A stretch of 64,000 bases of DNA from Mycobacterium colombiense (GTDB lineage Bacteria; Actinomycetota; Actinomycetes; Mycobacteriales; Mycobacteriaceae), in the NCBI RefSeq assembly GCF_001665835.1, contig NZ_LZSX01000085.1, forward strand, positions 62,001-126,000, written 5' to 3'. Below are positions 41,576 to 50,183 of the stretch, piece by piece (within the stretch, counting starts at the first letter, position 1; the number at the start of each line of letters is the position of its first letter). Under the pieces are notes generated by a model. The model saw only the letters and a list, made by a program, of their open reading frames with translations, was not told the DNA's origin and ran no database searches. A program made the translations under genes and the position numbers.

Positions 41576-41581
41576 TATAAC
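41576..41581 (+). promoter_or_regulatory. -10 element of a likely leaderless transcript
   Basis: TATAAC lies 7 nt before the ATG at 41589, inside the palindrome CGGTG-CTATAA-CACCG (41570-41585), so it may also be an operator. Confidence 0.4.
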
Positions 41582-41588
41582 ACCGAGC

Positions 41589-42929
41589 ATGCTGCGCAGC
41601 CTGGCGAGCCTGGTCGGATCGAACCACGTCCTCACCGACCCCGATGTGCTGGCGGCGCGCAGCGTCGACCACACCGGCCGGTACCGGGGCAAGGCGAGCG
41701 CGCTGGTGCGGCCGGGCTCGGCCGAGCAGGTCGCCGAGGTGCTGCGGGTGTGCCGGGACGCCGGGGCGCACGTGACGGTGCAGGGCGGCCGGACCTCACT
41801 GGTGGCCGGCACCGTTCCCGAGCACGACGACGTGTTGTTGTCCACCGAGCGGCTGCACGCCGTCGGCGACGTCGACACCGTCGAACGCCGCATCGAGGTC
41901 GGCGCTGGAGCCACCCTGACGGCGGTCCAACGGGCCGCGGGCGCGGCCGGTTTGGTGTTCGGCGTGGATCTCGCGGCCCGCGACACCGCGACGGTCGGCG
42001 GCATGGCGTCGACGAACGCCGGCGGCCTGCGCACGGTCCGCTACGGCAACATGGGCGAACAGGTGGTCGGCGTGCAGGTGGCCCTGCCCGACGGCACGCT
42101 GCTGCGCCGGCACAGCCGGGTGCGCCGGGACAACACCGGCTACGACCTGCCCGCGCTGTTCGTGGGCGCCGAGGGCACCCTGGGCGTCATCACCGAGCTG
42201 GACCTGCGGCTGCACGCCACCCCGTCGCACCGGGTGACGGCGATCTGCGGGTTCGCCGACCTCGAGGCGCTGGTGACCGCCGGGCGCACCTTCCGCGACG
42301 TGGACGGCATCGCGGCCCTGGAATTGATCGACGGCAGGGCCGCCGCGCTGACCCAGGAGCACCGCGGCGTCGGCGCCCCGGTCGCCGGCGAGTGGCTGCT
42401 GCTGGTGGAGCTGGCCGCTGATCATGACCAGACCGAGCGGCTGGCCGAGCTGCTCGATGACGTGCCGATGCGCGCCGATCCCGCCGTCGGCGTGGATCTC
42501 GCTGCGCAGCAACGGTTGTGGCAGGTCCGCGAATCGCTGGCCGAGGTGCTCGGCGTGTACGGGCCGCCGCTGAAGTTCGATGTCTCGCTGCCGCTGTCGG
42601 CGATCAGCGAATTCGAAAGCCACGCGGTCGATTTGGTTCACACGCATGCCCCCGACGCGCTGCCGGTGCTGTTCGGCCACATCGGCGAGGGCAACCTGCA
42701 CCTGAACGTGCTGCGCTGCCCGGCCGACCGGGAGCGGGCGCTGTACGAGCCGATGATGGACCTCATCGCGCGATCGGGCGGCAACGTCAGCTCCGAACAC
42801 GGCGTCGGCAGCCGCAAACGGCCCTACCTCGCCATGTCCCGAGGACCCGCCGACATCGCCGCGATGCGGACCCTCAAGGGCGCGCTGGATCCGACCGGCT
42901 ATCTGAACGCCGCGGTGTTGTTCGACTAG
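41589..42929 (+). CDS. FAD-linked oxidase, GlcD/D-lactate dehydrogenase type
   Basis: FAD-binding type 4 (PCMH) oxidoreductase of 446 residues. The FAD region is VTVQGGRTSLVAGT and GVDLAARDTATVGGMASTNAGGLRTVRYGNMGEQV; the C-terminal FAD-oxidase domain ends SSEHGVGSRKRPYL, with the histidine block FGHIGEGNLHLN. Such enzymes oxidise 2-hydroxy acids (glycolate, lactate, 2-hydroxyglutarate). Equivalent to Rv0161 by family and length. Its stop overlaps that of the convergent TetR gene by 4 bp. Confidence 0.9.
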   Translation: MLRSLASLVGSNHVLTDPDVLAARSVDHTGRYRGKASALVRPGSAEQVAEVLRVCRDAGAHVTVQGGRTSLVAGTVPEHDDVLLSTERLHAVGDVDTVERRIEVGAGATLTAVQRAAGAAGLVFGVDLAARDTATVGGMASTNAGGLRTVRYGNMGEQVVGVQVALPDGTLLRRHSRVRRDNTGYDLPALFVGAEGTLGVITELDLRLHATPSHRVTAICGFADLEALVTAGRTFRDVDGIAALELIDGRAAALTQEHRGVGAPVAGEWLLLVELAADHDQTERLAELLDDVPMRADPAVGVDLAAQQRLWQVRESLAEVLGVYGPPLKFDVSLPLSAISEFESHAVDLVHTHAPDALPVLFGHIGEGNLHLNVLRCPADRERALYEPMMDLIARSGGNVSSEHGVGSRKRPYLAMSRGPADIAAMRTLKGALDPTGYLNAAVLFD

Positions 42930-43471
42930 CTGGCCTTGATGCCCACCGCGTGGCGCAGCTGCGCCAGGAACTGATCGGCGTCGTCGCTTCGCACGATGTA
43001 GTGCGATATCGCAATCCGGATGACCGTCGCCGCCTTCACCGCCGCGTTGGGCCCGGGGAGGTGGCGCTGCAGACCCTCGCGCATCTGCGGGATGACCCAG
43101 GAGAACTGGGCGATGGTGTGCTCGGGCTCGACGTCGACCATGCGCACCCCGGAGTACGAATGCTGGTACTCGACGATGAACCGCAGCACCGCGTCGAGCT
43201 TGTCCACACCCTTCAGGCCCGCGGTGGCCTTCACCAGACCGCTTTCGAAGATCTGGCGCTCGTAGCTCGAAAACGCCGACAGCAACTCCTCTTTCGACGC
43301 GAACCAGCGGTATAGCGTCGGGCGGGAGACGCCCGCCTGGGTGGCGACGTCGGACAGGCTGAGCTTGGTCTTGCCGTTGCGGCCGAGCACCTCGGCGGTG
43401 GCCGCCAGGATGCGCTGACGCGTCGAGGTGTCGGTTTCGGCGATCGTCGTCGCCCGGGCCGGCTGGCTCAT
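42926..43471 (-). CDS. TetR-family regulator, proposed repressor of the catabolic island
   Basis: Regulator of 181 residues with the helix-turn-helix LSDVATQAGVSRPTLYRWFASKEELLSAFSS (about 38-68) and a short ligand domain (YQHSYSGVRMVDVEPEHTIAQFSWVIPQMREG). The start codon lies only 9 bp from an element TGACAC-N14-GTAAAG that occurs in the same form at three other promoters of the island. This makes it the obvious candidate for the controlling repressor (inference). Ligand unknown. Confidence 0.87.
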   Translation of the reverse strand: MSQPARATTIAETDTSTRQRILAATAEVLGRNGKTKLSLSDVATQAGVSRPTLYRWFASKEELLSAFSSYERQIFESGLVKATAGLKGVDKLDAVLRFIVEYQHSYSGVRMVDVEPEHTIAQFSWVIPQMREGLQRHLPGPNAAVKAATVIRIAISHYIVRSDDADQFLAQLRHAVGIKAS

Positions 43472-43479
43472 GATTCAAA

Positions 43480-43505
43480 CTTTACGAAGTGTCGCCGAGG
43501 TGTCA
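43480..43505 (-). promoter_or_regulatory. Island operator, site A (TGACAC-N14-GTAAAG)
   Basis: On the minus strand, TGACAC, 14 nt, GTAAAG, ending 8 nt before the TetR ATG. TGACA and TAAAGT, 16 nt apart, could double as -35 and -10 elements, giving a repressible, nearly leaderless promoter. Confidence 0.6.
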
Positions 43506-43523
43506 TGGTCATTCGCTCCCACG

Positions 43524-44354
43524 TTAGGCCCGAGGCGGGCGCCGGCGCACCAGAACCGACTGCTGGATGGCGCCGACCGCGCCCTGCTCGTCGAACAACG
43601 TGCCGATGGTCGTCCCGATGCCGTCCGGCCCGTAGCTGGTCTCCGCCCGAATGCCGATCCAGTCGCCGTCAGGAACACGAAATACGTGCACGGCCAGATC
43701 GGTGTTGAGGAAGGTCCATTTGGTGATGTCGAGCTTGCTGCCGATGCCGTTGGCGCAGTCGGCCACCGCGAACAACCGTTCCAGCTGCGTCATGGATTCG
43801 CCATTGACCAGGTCAACGGTCGGGTTGATCCAGGATTCGCCCGGCCCCTTGCTGAGCGGCTCGGTCAGCCACAGCCACTGAAGGCTGTGCACGTAGTTGC
43901 GATCCCAGTCCCGCGCCTTGAGGTTGCGGTCGAAGGCCTCCGCCCGTGCGCCGGGCAGTGGCGCCGAAGCGTGCGCCAGTGACTCCGTGTCCTGGCGCTG
44001 CAACCGCCATCCGCTGGCGCGCGCCACCGGCCGCGGTGTGCCGTCAGGACCGGGGGCCAGCATTTCGGCGCTGAGCAGTTCGATCTGCTTGCCGGGGCGT
44101 TGCACCTCCGCGCGCACCCACAGATCGCCCTCGGCCGGCACCCCGCCCAACAGGTCGATGACGACCCGGGACAGGCGCGTGTCGTCGCGCTGCTCGCACC
44201 GCTCCAGCGCCCGGACCAGCAGCGCCGACACCGGGCCCCCGTGCTGGATGGCCGCCGACCAGGTGCCGCGCGCCAGATCGGTCGCCCGGAACCTCTCGCC
44301 AGTGCCGGCGTCGTCACCGGCCGAGTCGATCAGCTCGTAGTAGGCGTCGGTCAT
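43524..44354 (-). CDS. Acyl-CoA thioesterase-like (TesB/hotdog) protein
   Basis: Double-hotdog protein of 276 residues of the mycobacterial thioesterase-family group: WSAAIQHGGPVSALLVRALE, DLLGGVPAEGDLWV and FLNTDLAVHVFR mark the two hotdog halves. Such proteins hydrolyse acyl-CoA or act as hydratases. It is downstream of the SMP-30-like gene, 15 bp away, in one operon. ATG at 44354 is used; an in-frame TTG lies just upstream. Confidence 0.78.
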   Translation of the reverse strand: MTDAYYELIDSAGDDAGTGERFRATDLARGTWSAAIQHGGPVSALLVRALERCEQRDDTRLSRVVIDLLGGVPAEGDLWVRAEVQRPGKQIELLSAEMLAPGPDGTPRPVARASGWRLQRQDTESLAHASAPLPGARAEAFDRNLKARDWDRNYVHSLQWLWLTEPLSKGPGESWINPTVDLVNGESMTQLERLFAVADCANGIGSKLDITKWTFLNTDLAVHVFRVPDGDWIGIRAETSYGPDGIGTTIGTLFDEQGAVGAIQQSVLVRRRPPRA

Positions 44355-44369
44355 CGTCAACCTCTCGGG

Positions 44370-45188
44370 TCAGGGCAGGCCGGCGCCGGGAGTGGTCACC
44401 GTGACGGCATCCAGCCGGGAAAGCCGGGTGCCGACCAGGCGCTGAGGATAGGCCTCCGTGCTCGACAACAGAAACAGCGTCCGGCGCTGCGGGCCGCCGA
44501 GGGCGCACGCGATCGCGACCCGGTCGCCCATGTCGATGCGGTCGGTCACGGTGCCGCCCGCCACGATCCGCTCGAACTGGTGGGCCAGCGTCATCGACGC
44601 CCACACCCCACCCTCGGCGTCCAGCGCGATGCCGTCGGGCGGGCCGTCCAGGCCGTCGGCAAAAACCCGGCGGTCGGACAGGGCGCCGTCGTCGGCGATG
44701 GAAAACGCGGTCAGCCGCCGGCCCGTCGATTCGGCGACGATCAGCGTCCCGCGATCCGGGGTGATCGCCATGCCGTTGGGAAAGTCGAGGCCTTCGGCCA
44801 CCACGGTGGCGCCGTCGTCGGGGTCCAGCCGAAGGATGACCCCACCGCGCAGCGCCTGGCAGCCGATGTACGCGCGGCCCGCGTCGTCGATGACCATGTC
44901 GCCGAGGCTGGCCGGCGCCAGGTCGGCGAGATCGGCGATGGTGGCCACGGTTTCGCCGTCATAGCGCAGCACCTGCCGGTCCTCGGTCGAGGCGATCAGC
45001 AGCGACCCGTCGGGCCGGAAGCCCAGACCCGACGGCGAATTACCGGGCAACGGCAGCGTGGTCAGGGAGCCACCCATGGTCGCGGTGTGGACGGCCTCGC
45101 CCAGCATGTCGGAGAACCACAGCAGGCCCTCGAACCAGCGCGGGCCCTCGCCGAAGCAGAATCCGTTGGCCACCGGCTCGGGAATCAT
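44370..45188 (-). CDS. SMP-30/gluconolactonase-like lactonase
   Basis: Six-bladed beta-propeller hydrolase of 272 residues with the metal-site blocks CFGEGPRWFEGLLWFSDM (Glu ligand), GLDFPNGMAITPD (Asn ligand) and DGPPDGIALDAEGGVWAS (Asp ligand). Family members hydrolyse lactones (gluconolactone, drug or lactone esters). In this island it would suit opening of a lactone formed by the Baeyer-Villiger-type enzyme. Site B lies 29 bp upstream of the start. Confidence 0.9.
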   Translation of the reverse strand: MIPEPVANGFCFGEGPRWFEGLLWFSDMLGEAVHTATMGGSLTTLPLPGNSPSGLGFRPDGSLLIASTEDRQVLRYDGETVATIADLADLAPASLGDMVIDDAGRAYIGCQALRGGVILRLDPDDGATVVAEGLDFPNGMAITPDRGTLIVAESTGRRLTAFSIADDGALSDRRVFADGLDGPPDGIALDAEGGVWASMTLAHQFERIVAGGTVTDRIDMGDRVAIACALGGPQRRTLFLLSSTEAYPQRLVGTRLSRLDAVTVTTPGAGLP

Positions 45189-45216
45189 TCGTCCCCGCCT
45201 TCGGCAAATCGGTCCG

Positions 45217-45242
45217 CTTTACAAAACACCGAAAAAGTGTCA
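45217..45242 (-). promoter_or_regulatory. Island operator, site B (TGACAC-N14-GTAAAG)
   Basis: Perfect match on the minus strand, 28 nt before the lactonase start codon at 45188; the spacer again is exactly 14 nt. Confidence 0.6.
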
Positions 45243-45261
45243 TGCACCGCGGGTACCGGTG

Positions 45262-45747
45262 TCAATCTGCCGATCGGGCGAGCTCCCGCGCCACGGCCTC
45301 GTGGTAGGCGTCGATCTTGGCCGGATTGGCCTGGAGAAAGAGCTGATCGGGCAGCGGGGCGTGCTTGTGCGCCTCGATCGTCATGGTCCGGGAGAACAGC
45401 GTGATGTCCTGCCCGGGCCTGGTGAAGCGGTACGAGACCGTGATGCGGCCCTCCATCCCGCCTTGGAAAATACCGCCCGCACGGTCATGGCCCAGCCGGC
45501 CGATCGAGGTGAACACGAACAGCGTCGGGCGCACCGCGGCGGCCAGCTGCCAGCTGAAGACCCGGTCGCCGTCGGGACCGGCTTCCTCCCAGGTGTCGCC
45601 GACCTTCAGCGGCAGCTCCGGCAACTTGCCGATGTGCGCGCTGCCGGGATAGGTCTTCGTCCAGTTCTGCGGGTTGGTCACGAAGTCGTACACCGTCTCG
45701 GCGGACTGCGTGAACGCGGTCTCTGAAGTGGTGGTCACGATGCCCAA
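45262..45747 (-). CDS. SRPBCC-family protein
   Basis: Helix-grip protein of 161 residues (TAFTQSAETVYDFVTNPQNWTKTYPGSAH start, amphipathic C-terminal helix). Ligand-binding or cyclase-like; no catalytic residues apparent. It is the minus-strand gene of a divergent pair with the TesB gene, across a 131-bp region containing site C. Probably the first gene of the SMP-30/thioesterase transcription direction, although site B offers that operon its own promoter. Confidence 0.82.
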   Translation of the reverse strand: MGIVTTTSETAFTQSAETVYDFVTNPQNWTKTYPGSAHIGKLPELPLKVGDTWEEAGPDGDRVFSWQLAAAVRPTLFVFTSIGRLGHDRAGGIFQGGMEGRITVSYRFTRPGQDITLFSRTMTIEAHKHAPLPDQLFLQANPAKIDAYHEAVARELARSAD

Positions 45748-45813
45748 TGGTGTTGCCTCCCTATGCGTTCCGTCGTCCCGTCGATCGGCGGGGCCGCCGT
45801 CTTGTTAGCCGAG

Positions 45814-45839
45814 CTTTACAAATCCTACTCAAAGTGTCA
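45814..45839. promoter_or_regulatory. Island operator, site C (TGACAC-N14-GTAAAG)
   Basis: Between the divergent SRPBCC and TesB genes; on the minus strand TGACAC-N14-GTAAAG, on the plus strand CTTTAC-N14-GTGTCA. Placed to control both directions. Confidence 0.6.
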
Positions 45840-45878
45840 CGCTGAGCGCTGAGCCGCGAGCGCGAGAGGTGGAGTGGG

Positions 45879-46769
45879 TTGACGAAGGCGTCTGAGGAAT
45901 CCGCGCAGACCGAATGGACCGTGCAGGGCCTGCTGGATCTGTTCGACGTGCAGGCCGACGGGGACGACCGGTTCACCGGCGACACCGGCATCGCGGCGGG
46001 CGACGAACGCCAGGTGGTGGAGGGCACCCAGGTGCTCGCGCAGGCGATCGTCGCCGTGGCCAAGCGGTTCCCCGACAAGTCCGTGCGCTCGGCGCACGCG
46101 GTCTTCTCGCGCGCGGTGGTCGTCGGTCCGCCGATCGAACTCGTCGTCGACGTCGTGTCCGAAGGCCGGTCCACCGCCACGGCGGTGGTCGCCGTGCACC
46201 AGAACGGCCGGCGCTGCCTGAGCATCACCGTGCTGGCCGACGTCCCGACCGACGATGTCATCCGGCACCACCTGCCGCGCCCCGAGGTCGCCGCCCCGGC
46301 GGACGCGAACCACTCGCCGATGCCGATGGTGGGCCGCGAACTGCGCCTCGTCGACGTCGTCGACGTCAACAGCCCCGACGAGGTCGGCCCCCCGGAGCTC
46401 TACGCGTGGTTGCACTACGACCCGATCCCGACCCGCGACGAGTTGGCCAAGGCGCTGCTCGCGTACTTCACCGGTCACCTGGGCATCTCCACCACGATGC
46501 GGGCCCACGAGGGCATCGGCACCGCCCAGGCGCACCTGACCGTGTCGACCGCACCGATGAGCATCTCCGTCGCGTTCCACGAACCGGTGGACTGGACCGG
46601 GTGGCTGCTGTACACGCACGAGAGCACCCAGGTCGGCGCGGGCATGTCCTACGTGCGCGGCACCGTGCACTCCGAAGAGGGTGAGCTGCTGGCCTCGTTC
46701 GCCCAGGAGGCGCTGATCCGCCCGCTGCGCACCAGCGACACGGCGATCGACTCGCGCGCGCGGTTCTAA
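45879..46769 (+). CDS. Acyl-CoA thioesterase II (TesB) family protein
   Basis: Double-hotdog thioesterase of 296 residues: VQGLLDLFDVQ start, GTQVLAQAIVAVAKRFPDKSVRSAHAVFSRAV and, in the second half, LGISTTMRAHEG and the TESTQVGAG-like HESTQVGAGMSYVRG. It releases CoA from acyl-CoA. The start is a TTG preceded by AGGTGGAG; a GTG three codons before meets a stop and cannot be used. It heads a unit with LLM oxidoreductase and FadE genes. Confidence 0.87.
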   Translation: MTKASEESAQTEWTVQGLLDLFDVQADGDDRFTGDTGIAAGDERQVVEGTQVLAQAIVAVAKRFPDKSVRSAHAVFSRAVVVGPPIELVVDVVSEGRSTATAVVAVHQNGRRCLSITVLADVPTDDVIRHHLPRPEVAAPADANHSPMPMVGRELRLVDVVDVNSPDEVGPPELYAWLHYDPIPTRDELAKALLAYFTGHLGISTTMRAHEGIGTAQAHLTVSTAPMSISVAFHEPVDWTGWLLYTHESTQVGAGMSYVRGTVHSEEGELLASFAQEALIRPLRTSDTAIDSRARF

Positions 46770-46774
46770 CGGCC

Positions 46775-47695
46775 ATGCGGTTCACCATCACCCACCCGAT
46801 GCACAGTCATCCGTACAACCCGGAGCTGGTGAGCGGGGACGGTATCGGCAAGGTGGCCGCGGCGACCGAGGCGGCCGGGATTCACGGTTTCGGCTTCACC
46901 GATCACCCGGCGCCCTCACAGCGATGGCTGGAGGCCGGCGGACACGACGCGTTAGACCCCTTTGTCGCGCTGGGTTTCGCGGCGGCTACGACGTCCACGC
47001 TGCGGCTGATCCCCAACATCGTGGTGCTGCCGTACCGAAACCCGTTCGTGGTGGCCAAGTCCGGTGCCACCCTGGATCTGCTCTCCGGTGGTCGGTTCAC
47101 GCTCGCGGTGGGCGTGGGCTACCTCAAGCGCGAGTTCGCGGCGCTCGGGGTGAGCTTCGACGAGCGCGCCGAGTTGTTCGAGGAGTCCCTCCAGGTGATC
47201 CGGGCCATTTGGACCGGAGACGATATCTCCTTTGAGGGCAAGCATTTCAGTGCGCGTGGCATCACCGCGCATCCCCGGCCGGTGAGCGATCCGCATCCGC
47301 CGATCTGGATCGGCGGCAATACGTCGTCGTCGCGGCAGCGGGTGGCCCAGTACGGTGACGGCTGGTGCCCCTTCCCCGCACCGCCGCAGCTGGCCCAGAC
47401 GGCCGGCACCGCCGTCATCGACTCGGCGCAGAAGCTCGCCGACGGCATCGACGATCTGCGGCGCAGATGCGATGTGGCGCAGCGGGATTGGTCGGGCATC
47501 GACATCACCTTCACCAACTTCGAGGGCGGCGGCCCGGCGAGCGACGACTTCAACGCCGACGCCTACCTCGAGGGGCTGGACAAGCTGGCGAAGCTGGGCG
47601 TGACGTGGGTCAGCATCCACCTGCCCGGCGACAGCATGACGCACGCGCTCGAGACCCTCGACCGGTTCCGCACCCTGGTCGTCGACGCGGCTTAG
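46775..47695 (+). CDS. LLM-class F420-dependent oxidoreductase
   Basis: TIM-barrel luciferase-like oxidoreductase of 306 residues of the TIGR03619 type: GFGFTDHPAPSQRW, GGRFTLAVGVGYLKREFAALGV, and PPIWIGGNTSSSRQRVAQYGDGWCPF. The cofactor is probably F420H2, as in most mycobacterial members, giving a reductase or dehydrogenase. It starts 5 bp after the TesB stop, so it belongs to that operon. Confidence 0.9.
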   Translation: MRFTITHPMHSHPYNPELVSGDGIGKVAAATEAAGIHGFGFTDHPAPSQRWLEAGGHDALDPFVALGFAAATTSTLRLIPNIVVLPYRNPFVVAKSGATLDLLSGGRFTLAVGVGYLKREFAALGVSFDERAELFEESLQVIRAIWTGDDISFEGKHFSARGITAHPRPVSDPHPPIWIGGNTSSSRQRVAQYGDGWCPFPAPPQLAQTAGTAVIDSAQKLADGIDDLRRRCDVAQRDWSGIDITFTNFEGGGPASDDFNADAYLEGLDKLAKLGVTWVSIHLPGDSMTHALETLDRFRTLVVDAA

Positions 47696-47713
47696 TTGGA
47701 TCGAAGACGTTTC

Positions 47714-48898
47714 ATGGACTTCTCCCGTGTAGTGCTCTCGCCCGAGGATCAGGACTTCTTTGACCGGACCCGGGAGTTCATTGCGAAACACGTCACCGAC
47801 GAGGTGCGGCGGCGTGATCGAGAGACCGGCGAAAACTTCAGTGAGCAAGTGCATTTGGCGCTGGGTGACGAGGGTTATCTGACGTCGGATTACCAGCTGG
47901 AGTCCGAAGGGGGATTCAATCCGGTGCGCCGGCGAATCTTCCACCTCGAGATCGGTCGTGCGCACACGCCGTGGTTCCACTGGGGCACCACGGCGGTCGT
48001 CGCGCGGTTGGTGAAGCAATTCGGGGCGGCCGAACTCGCCGACGCGATCCTGCCGGGCGTGCTGTCCGGCGAGATCCGGCTCTGCCTGGGCTACACCGAG
48101 CCCGAAGGCGGCTCCGACGTCGCCACCTGCAAGACCCGGGCCGTGCGGGACGGATCTGGCTGGGTGATCAACGGCTCCAAGATGTTCACCTCGAACGCGC
48201 AGAACGCCAAGTACGTCTTTCTGCTGACCAACACCGATCCGCAGGGACGCAAACACAAGAACCTGACCATGTTTCTGGTGCCGCTGGACTCGCCAGGCAT
48301 CGAGATTCAGGGCATCCGCACGGTGGACGGTGACCGCACCAACATCGTGTATTACAGCGACGTGCGGGTCGATGACCTCTATCGGATCGGTGAGGTCAAC
48401 GGCGGCTGGACGGTGATGCGGTTCGCCCTCGACGCCGAACACGGCATCACCGACGCCGAAGACCATGGCCTGCAGAACATTTCGATGCTGTCAGAGCACG
48501 GCCACCTGATGGCCGAGGCGGCCGACGGGGTCGCGGCGGTGCTGGCCACGCCCGATGCGACCGGGCGGCGCCCGATCGACGACGACGCCACGAAATACCG
48601 CCTCGGGCGCAGCATGGCCCGCATCGAGGCGGCCATGTCGACTCCGGGAATGTACGGGCGGGTGGCGCTCATTCAGACCATGCGTGAGGTCTCGCAGGAA
48701 CTGATGGACCTGCTGGGGACGGCATCGGCATTGCCCACCGATGCAACGGGTTCCGCGGACTTCGCTGATAATGGCGCCATCGAGTTCATCTTCCGGCACG
48801 GCGTGCCCGCCGGCATCTACGGCGGCACCATGGAGGTGTTCCGCAACATGATCGCCCAGCACGAGCTGGGGCTCGGGCGTCCTAGCTACGGGCGCTGA
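47714..48898 (+). CDS. Acyl-CoA dehydrogenase (FadE)
   Basis: Acyl-CoA dehydrogenase of 394 residues with the signature YTEPEGGSDVATCKTRA, VINGSKMFTSNAQNA, and the C-terminal IYGGTMEVFRNMIAQHELGLG. The glutamate of YEGT, the usual catalytic base of short-chain enzymes, is Gly here, as in a number of mycobacterial FadEs that act on bulky side-chains. It is third in the TesB-LLM-FadE operon. The stop lies 17 bp inside the end of the convergent DUF427 gene. Confidence 0.92.
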   Translation: MDFSRVVLSPEDQDFFDRTREFIAKHVTDEVRRRDRETGENFSEQVHLALGDEGYLTSDYQLESEGGFNPVRRRIFHLEIGRAHTPWFHWGTTAVVARLVKQFGAAELADAILPGVLSGEIRLCLGYTEPEGGSDVATCKTRAVRDGSGWVINGSKMFTSNAQNAKYVFLLTNTDPQGRKHKNLTMFLVPLDSPGIEIQGIRTVDGDRTNIVYYSDVRVDDLYRIGEVNGGWTVMRFALDAEHGITDAEDHGLQNISMLSEHGHLMAEAADGVAAVLATPDATGRRPIDDDATKYRLGRSMARIEAAMSTPGMYGRVALIQTMREVSQELMDLLGTASALPTDATGSADFADNGAIEFIFRHGVPAGIYGGTMEVFRNMIAQHELGLGRPSYGR

Positions 48899-49568
48899 CC
48901 GGCAGCTCGGCCGTCATCTCGACGCGGGTGTCGTCGAAGCTCAGGAATCCCCTGATGGGCAGGCTTTCCGGCGGCGGGCCGGGATAGCACCACGCGACGT
49001 CGGAGACGACATCCTCGCCCGAGACGAACGACCAATACGTCGCGAAGCCCTTGTAGTTGCAGTAACTCTCCGTCTCGGAGCGCCGCAACAGGTCGGTGCG
49101 CACGTGTGCCGGATCGACGTAAAGCCGTGGGGCGAGCGCGGTCTCGAACACGATCACCGTGTCGTCGGTGTCTACCAGCGTGTGGCCGGCGACGCGGACG
49201 CGCAGGCGGCGTTGGGTCGGACGGCAATCGACGCGGTGATAGGGATTGGGCGGGTAGTGCACGAGCCTGCGCCCCTCTTCCAGCCAGGTGTCGACCGCGT
49301 CCCAGGGCACCTGGACGAAACCGGGCGCCGCGGGTTCCGGCTCGCTGGGTAGGTCGCCGACCTCGTCGGCCGCGAAGACGTAGCTCAGCGGCCGGCCGCG
49401 CCGGTGCACCATCAGCGCCCGCTCGGTGTCGATCACCACGCGGCCGTCCTTGACGGCCTGCACGCGCCGGGGATGCGGTTCGACGTACACGACGTCGTCG
49501 GGTATCGGGGGCGAGAAGCGCCCCGCGGGATCGCTGCTGAGCGGACCACGCCCGGCCACCAGAGTCAT
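48882..49568 (-). CDS. DUF427 tandem-domain protein
   Basis: Protein of 228 residues containing two DUF427 modules: the first around RVQAVKDGRVVIDTERALMVHRRGRPLSYVFAADEV, the second with the hallmark SYCNYKGFATYWS and VAWCYPGPPPESLPIRGFLSF. The single-domain version is at 19354-19734. Function unknown. The ATG at 49568 has GGAGGAACGC upstream. It lies within the island but points away from both operons. Confidence 0.85.
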   Translation of the reverse strand: MTLVAGRGPLSSDPAGRFSPPIPDDVVYVEPHPRRVQAVKDGRVVIDTERALMVHRRGRPLSYVFAADEVGDLPSEPEPAAPGFVQVPWDAVDTWLEEGRRLVHYPPNPYHRVDCRPTQRRLRVRVAGHTLVDTDDTVIVFETALAPRLYVDPAHVRTDLLRRSETESYCNYKGFATYWSFVSGEDVVSDVAWCYPGPPPESLPIRGFLSFDDTRVEMTAELPVSARS

Positions 49569-49604
49569 GCGTTCCTCCCGGTTGCTTGCCCTCGCTCTAC
49601 CCAA

Positions 49605-50093
49605 TCATGTGCGTCGCCGCGATGGGGCGGCGCGTTGGATCCGGATGTCCGCCGAGCGCTTTCCCGGTGCACCGGTGTCGGCGGTCACACGCACCCCGAC
49701 GGCCCGGCCGGTGTCGGCGTCGACGAACGCCAGCTTGACCGGACCGTCCTGTAGGTAGGCGTCCCCCCACTGCACCAGCGACATGAACACCGGCAGGAAG
49801 TCCTCCCCGGCCTCGGTCAGCCGGTACTCGTCGCGGGCGCGCTGCCCCGGCTCCTGATAGGGAACGCGCGCGACGATGCCCGCCGCCTCGAGTTGCTTGA
49901 GCGCCCGCGACACGGCCGGCGCGGACGTCGCGATGCGTTCCACGAAGTCCTCGAAACGTGTTGTGCCAAAGAATAATTCGCGGACAACCTGAAAGGCGGT
50001 CTTGGTGCTCAGCAGTTCGAGGACCTTCGACATCGAGCAGCCCTCGCCGATCGACCACTGCTGGCGGTCCCGCAGCCGGTTCTCGAACTCCAT
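49605..50093 (-). CDS. HxlR-family redox regulator, QorR-like
   Basis: Winged-helix MarR/HxlR regulator of 162 residues. HxlR features: CSMSKVLELLSTKTAFQVVRELFFGTTRFEDFVERI, then PAVSRALKQLEAAGIVAR and RDEYRLTEAGEDF. It has a single cysteine (residue 19) at the position of the redox-sensing Cys of Corynebacterium QorR. It is divergent from an NmrA-type gene, the same layout as QorR/Qor2 and ytfH/ytfG. Two palindromes lie in between. ATG at 50093 preferred; the GTG before it is possible. Confidence 0.85.
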   Translation of the reverse strand: MEFENRLRDRQQWSIGEGCSMSKVLELLSTKTAFQVVRELFFGTTRFEDFVERIATSAPAVSRALKQLEAAGIVARVPYQEPGQRARDEYRLTEAGEDFLPVFMSLVQWGDAYLQDGPVKLAFVDADTGRAVGVRVTADTGAPGKRSADIRIQRAAPSRRRT

Positions 50094-50109
50094 CACGGAC
50101 CCCTTTAGC

Positions 50110-50123
50110 TAACGCTTGCGTTA
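50110..50123. promoter_or_regulatory. Palindrome TAACGC-TT-GCGTTA (HxlR side)
   Basis: Perfect palindrome 17 bp upstream of the HxlR start; a TAACG half-site is shared with the second palindrome. Confidence 0.6.
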
Positions 50124-50147
50124 TCCAGCATATCGTGCTTGTATCTT

Positions 50148-50165
50148 ACTAACGAAATCGTTAGT
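50148..50165. promoter_or_regulatory. Palindrome ACTAACGA-AA-TCGTTAGT (NmrA side)
   Basis: Perfect 8-bp arms separated by 2 bp, 18 bp before the NmrA-type gene start and overlapping the region expected for its promoter. Confidence 0.65.
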
Positions 50166-50183
50166 CAGCTAGGAGTGAAGAAA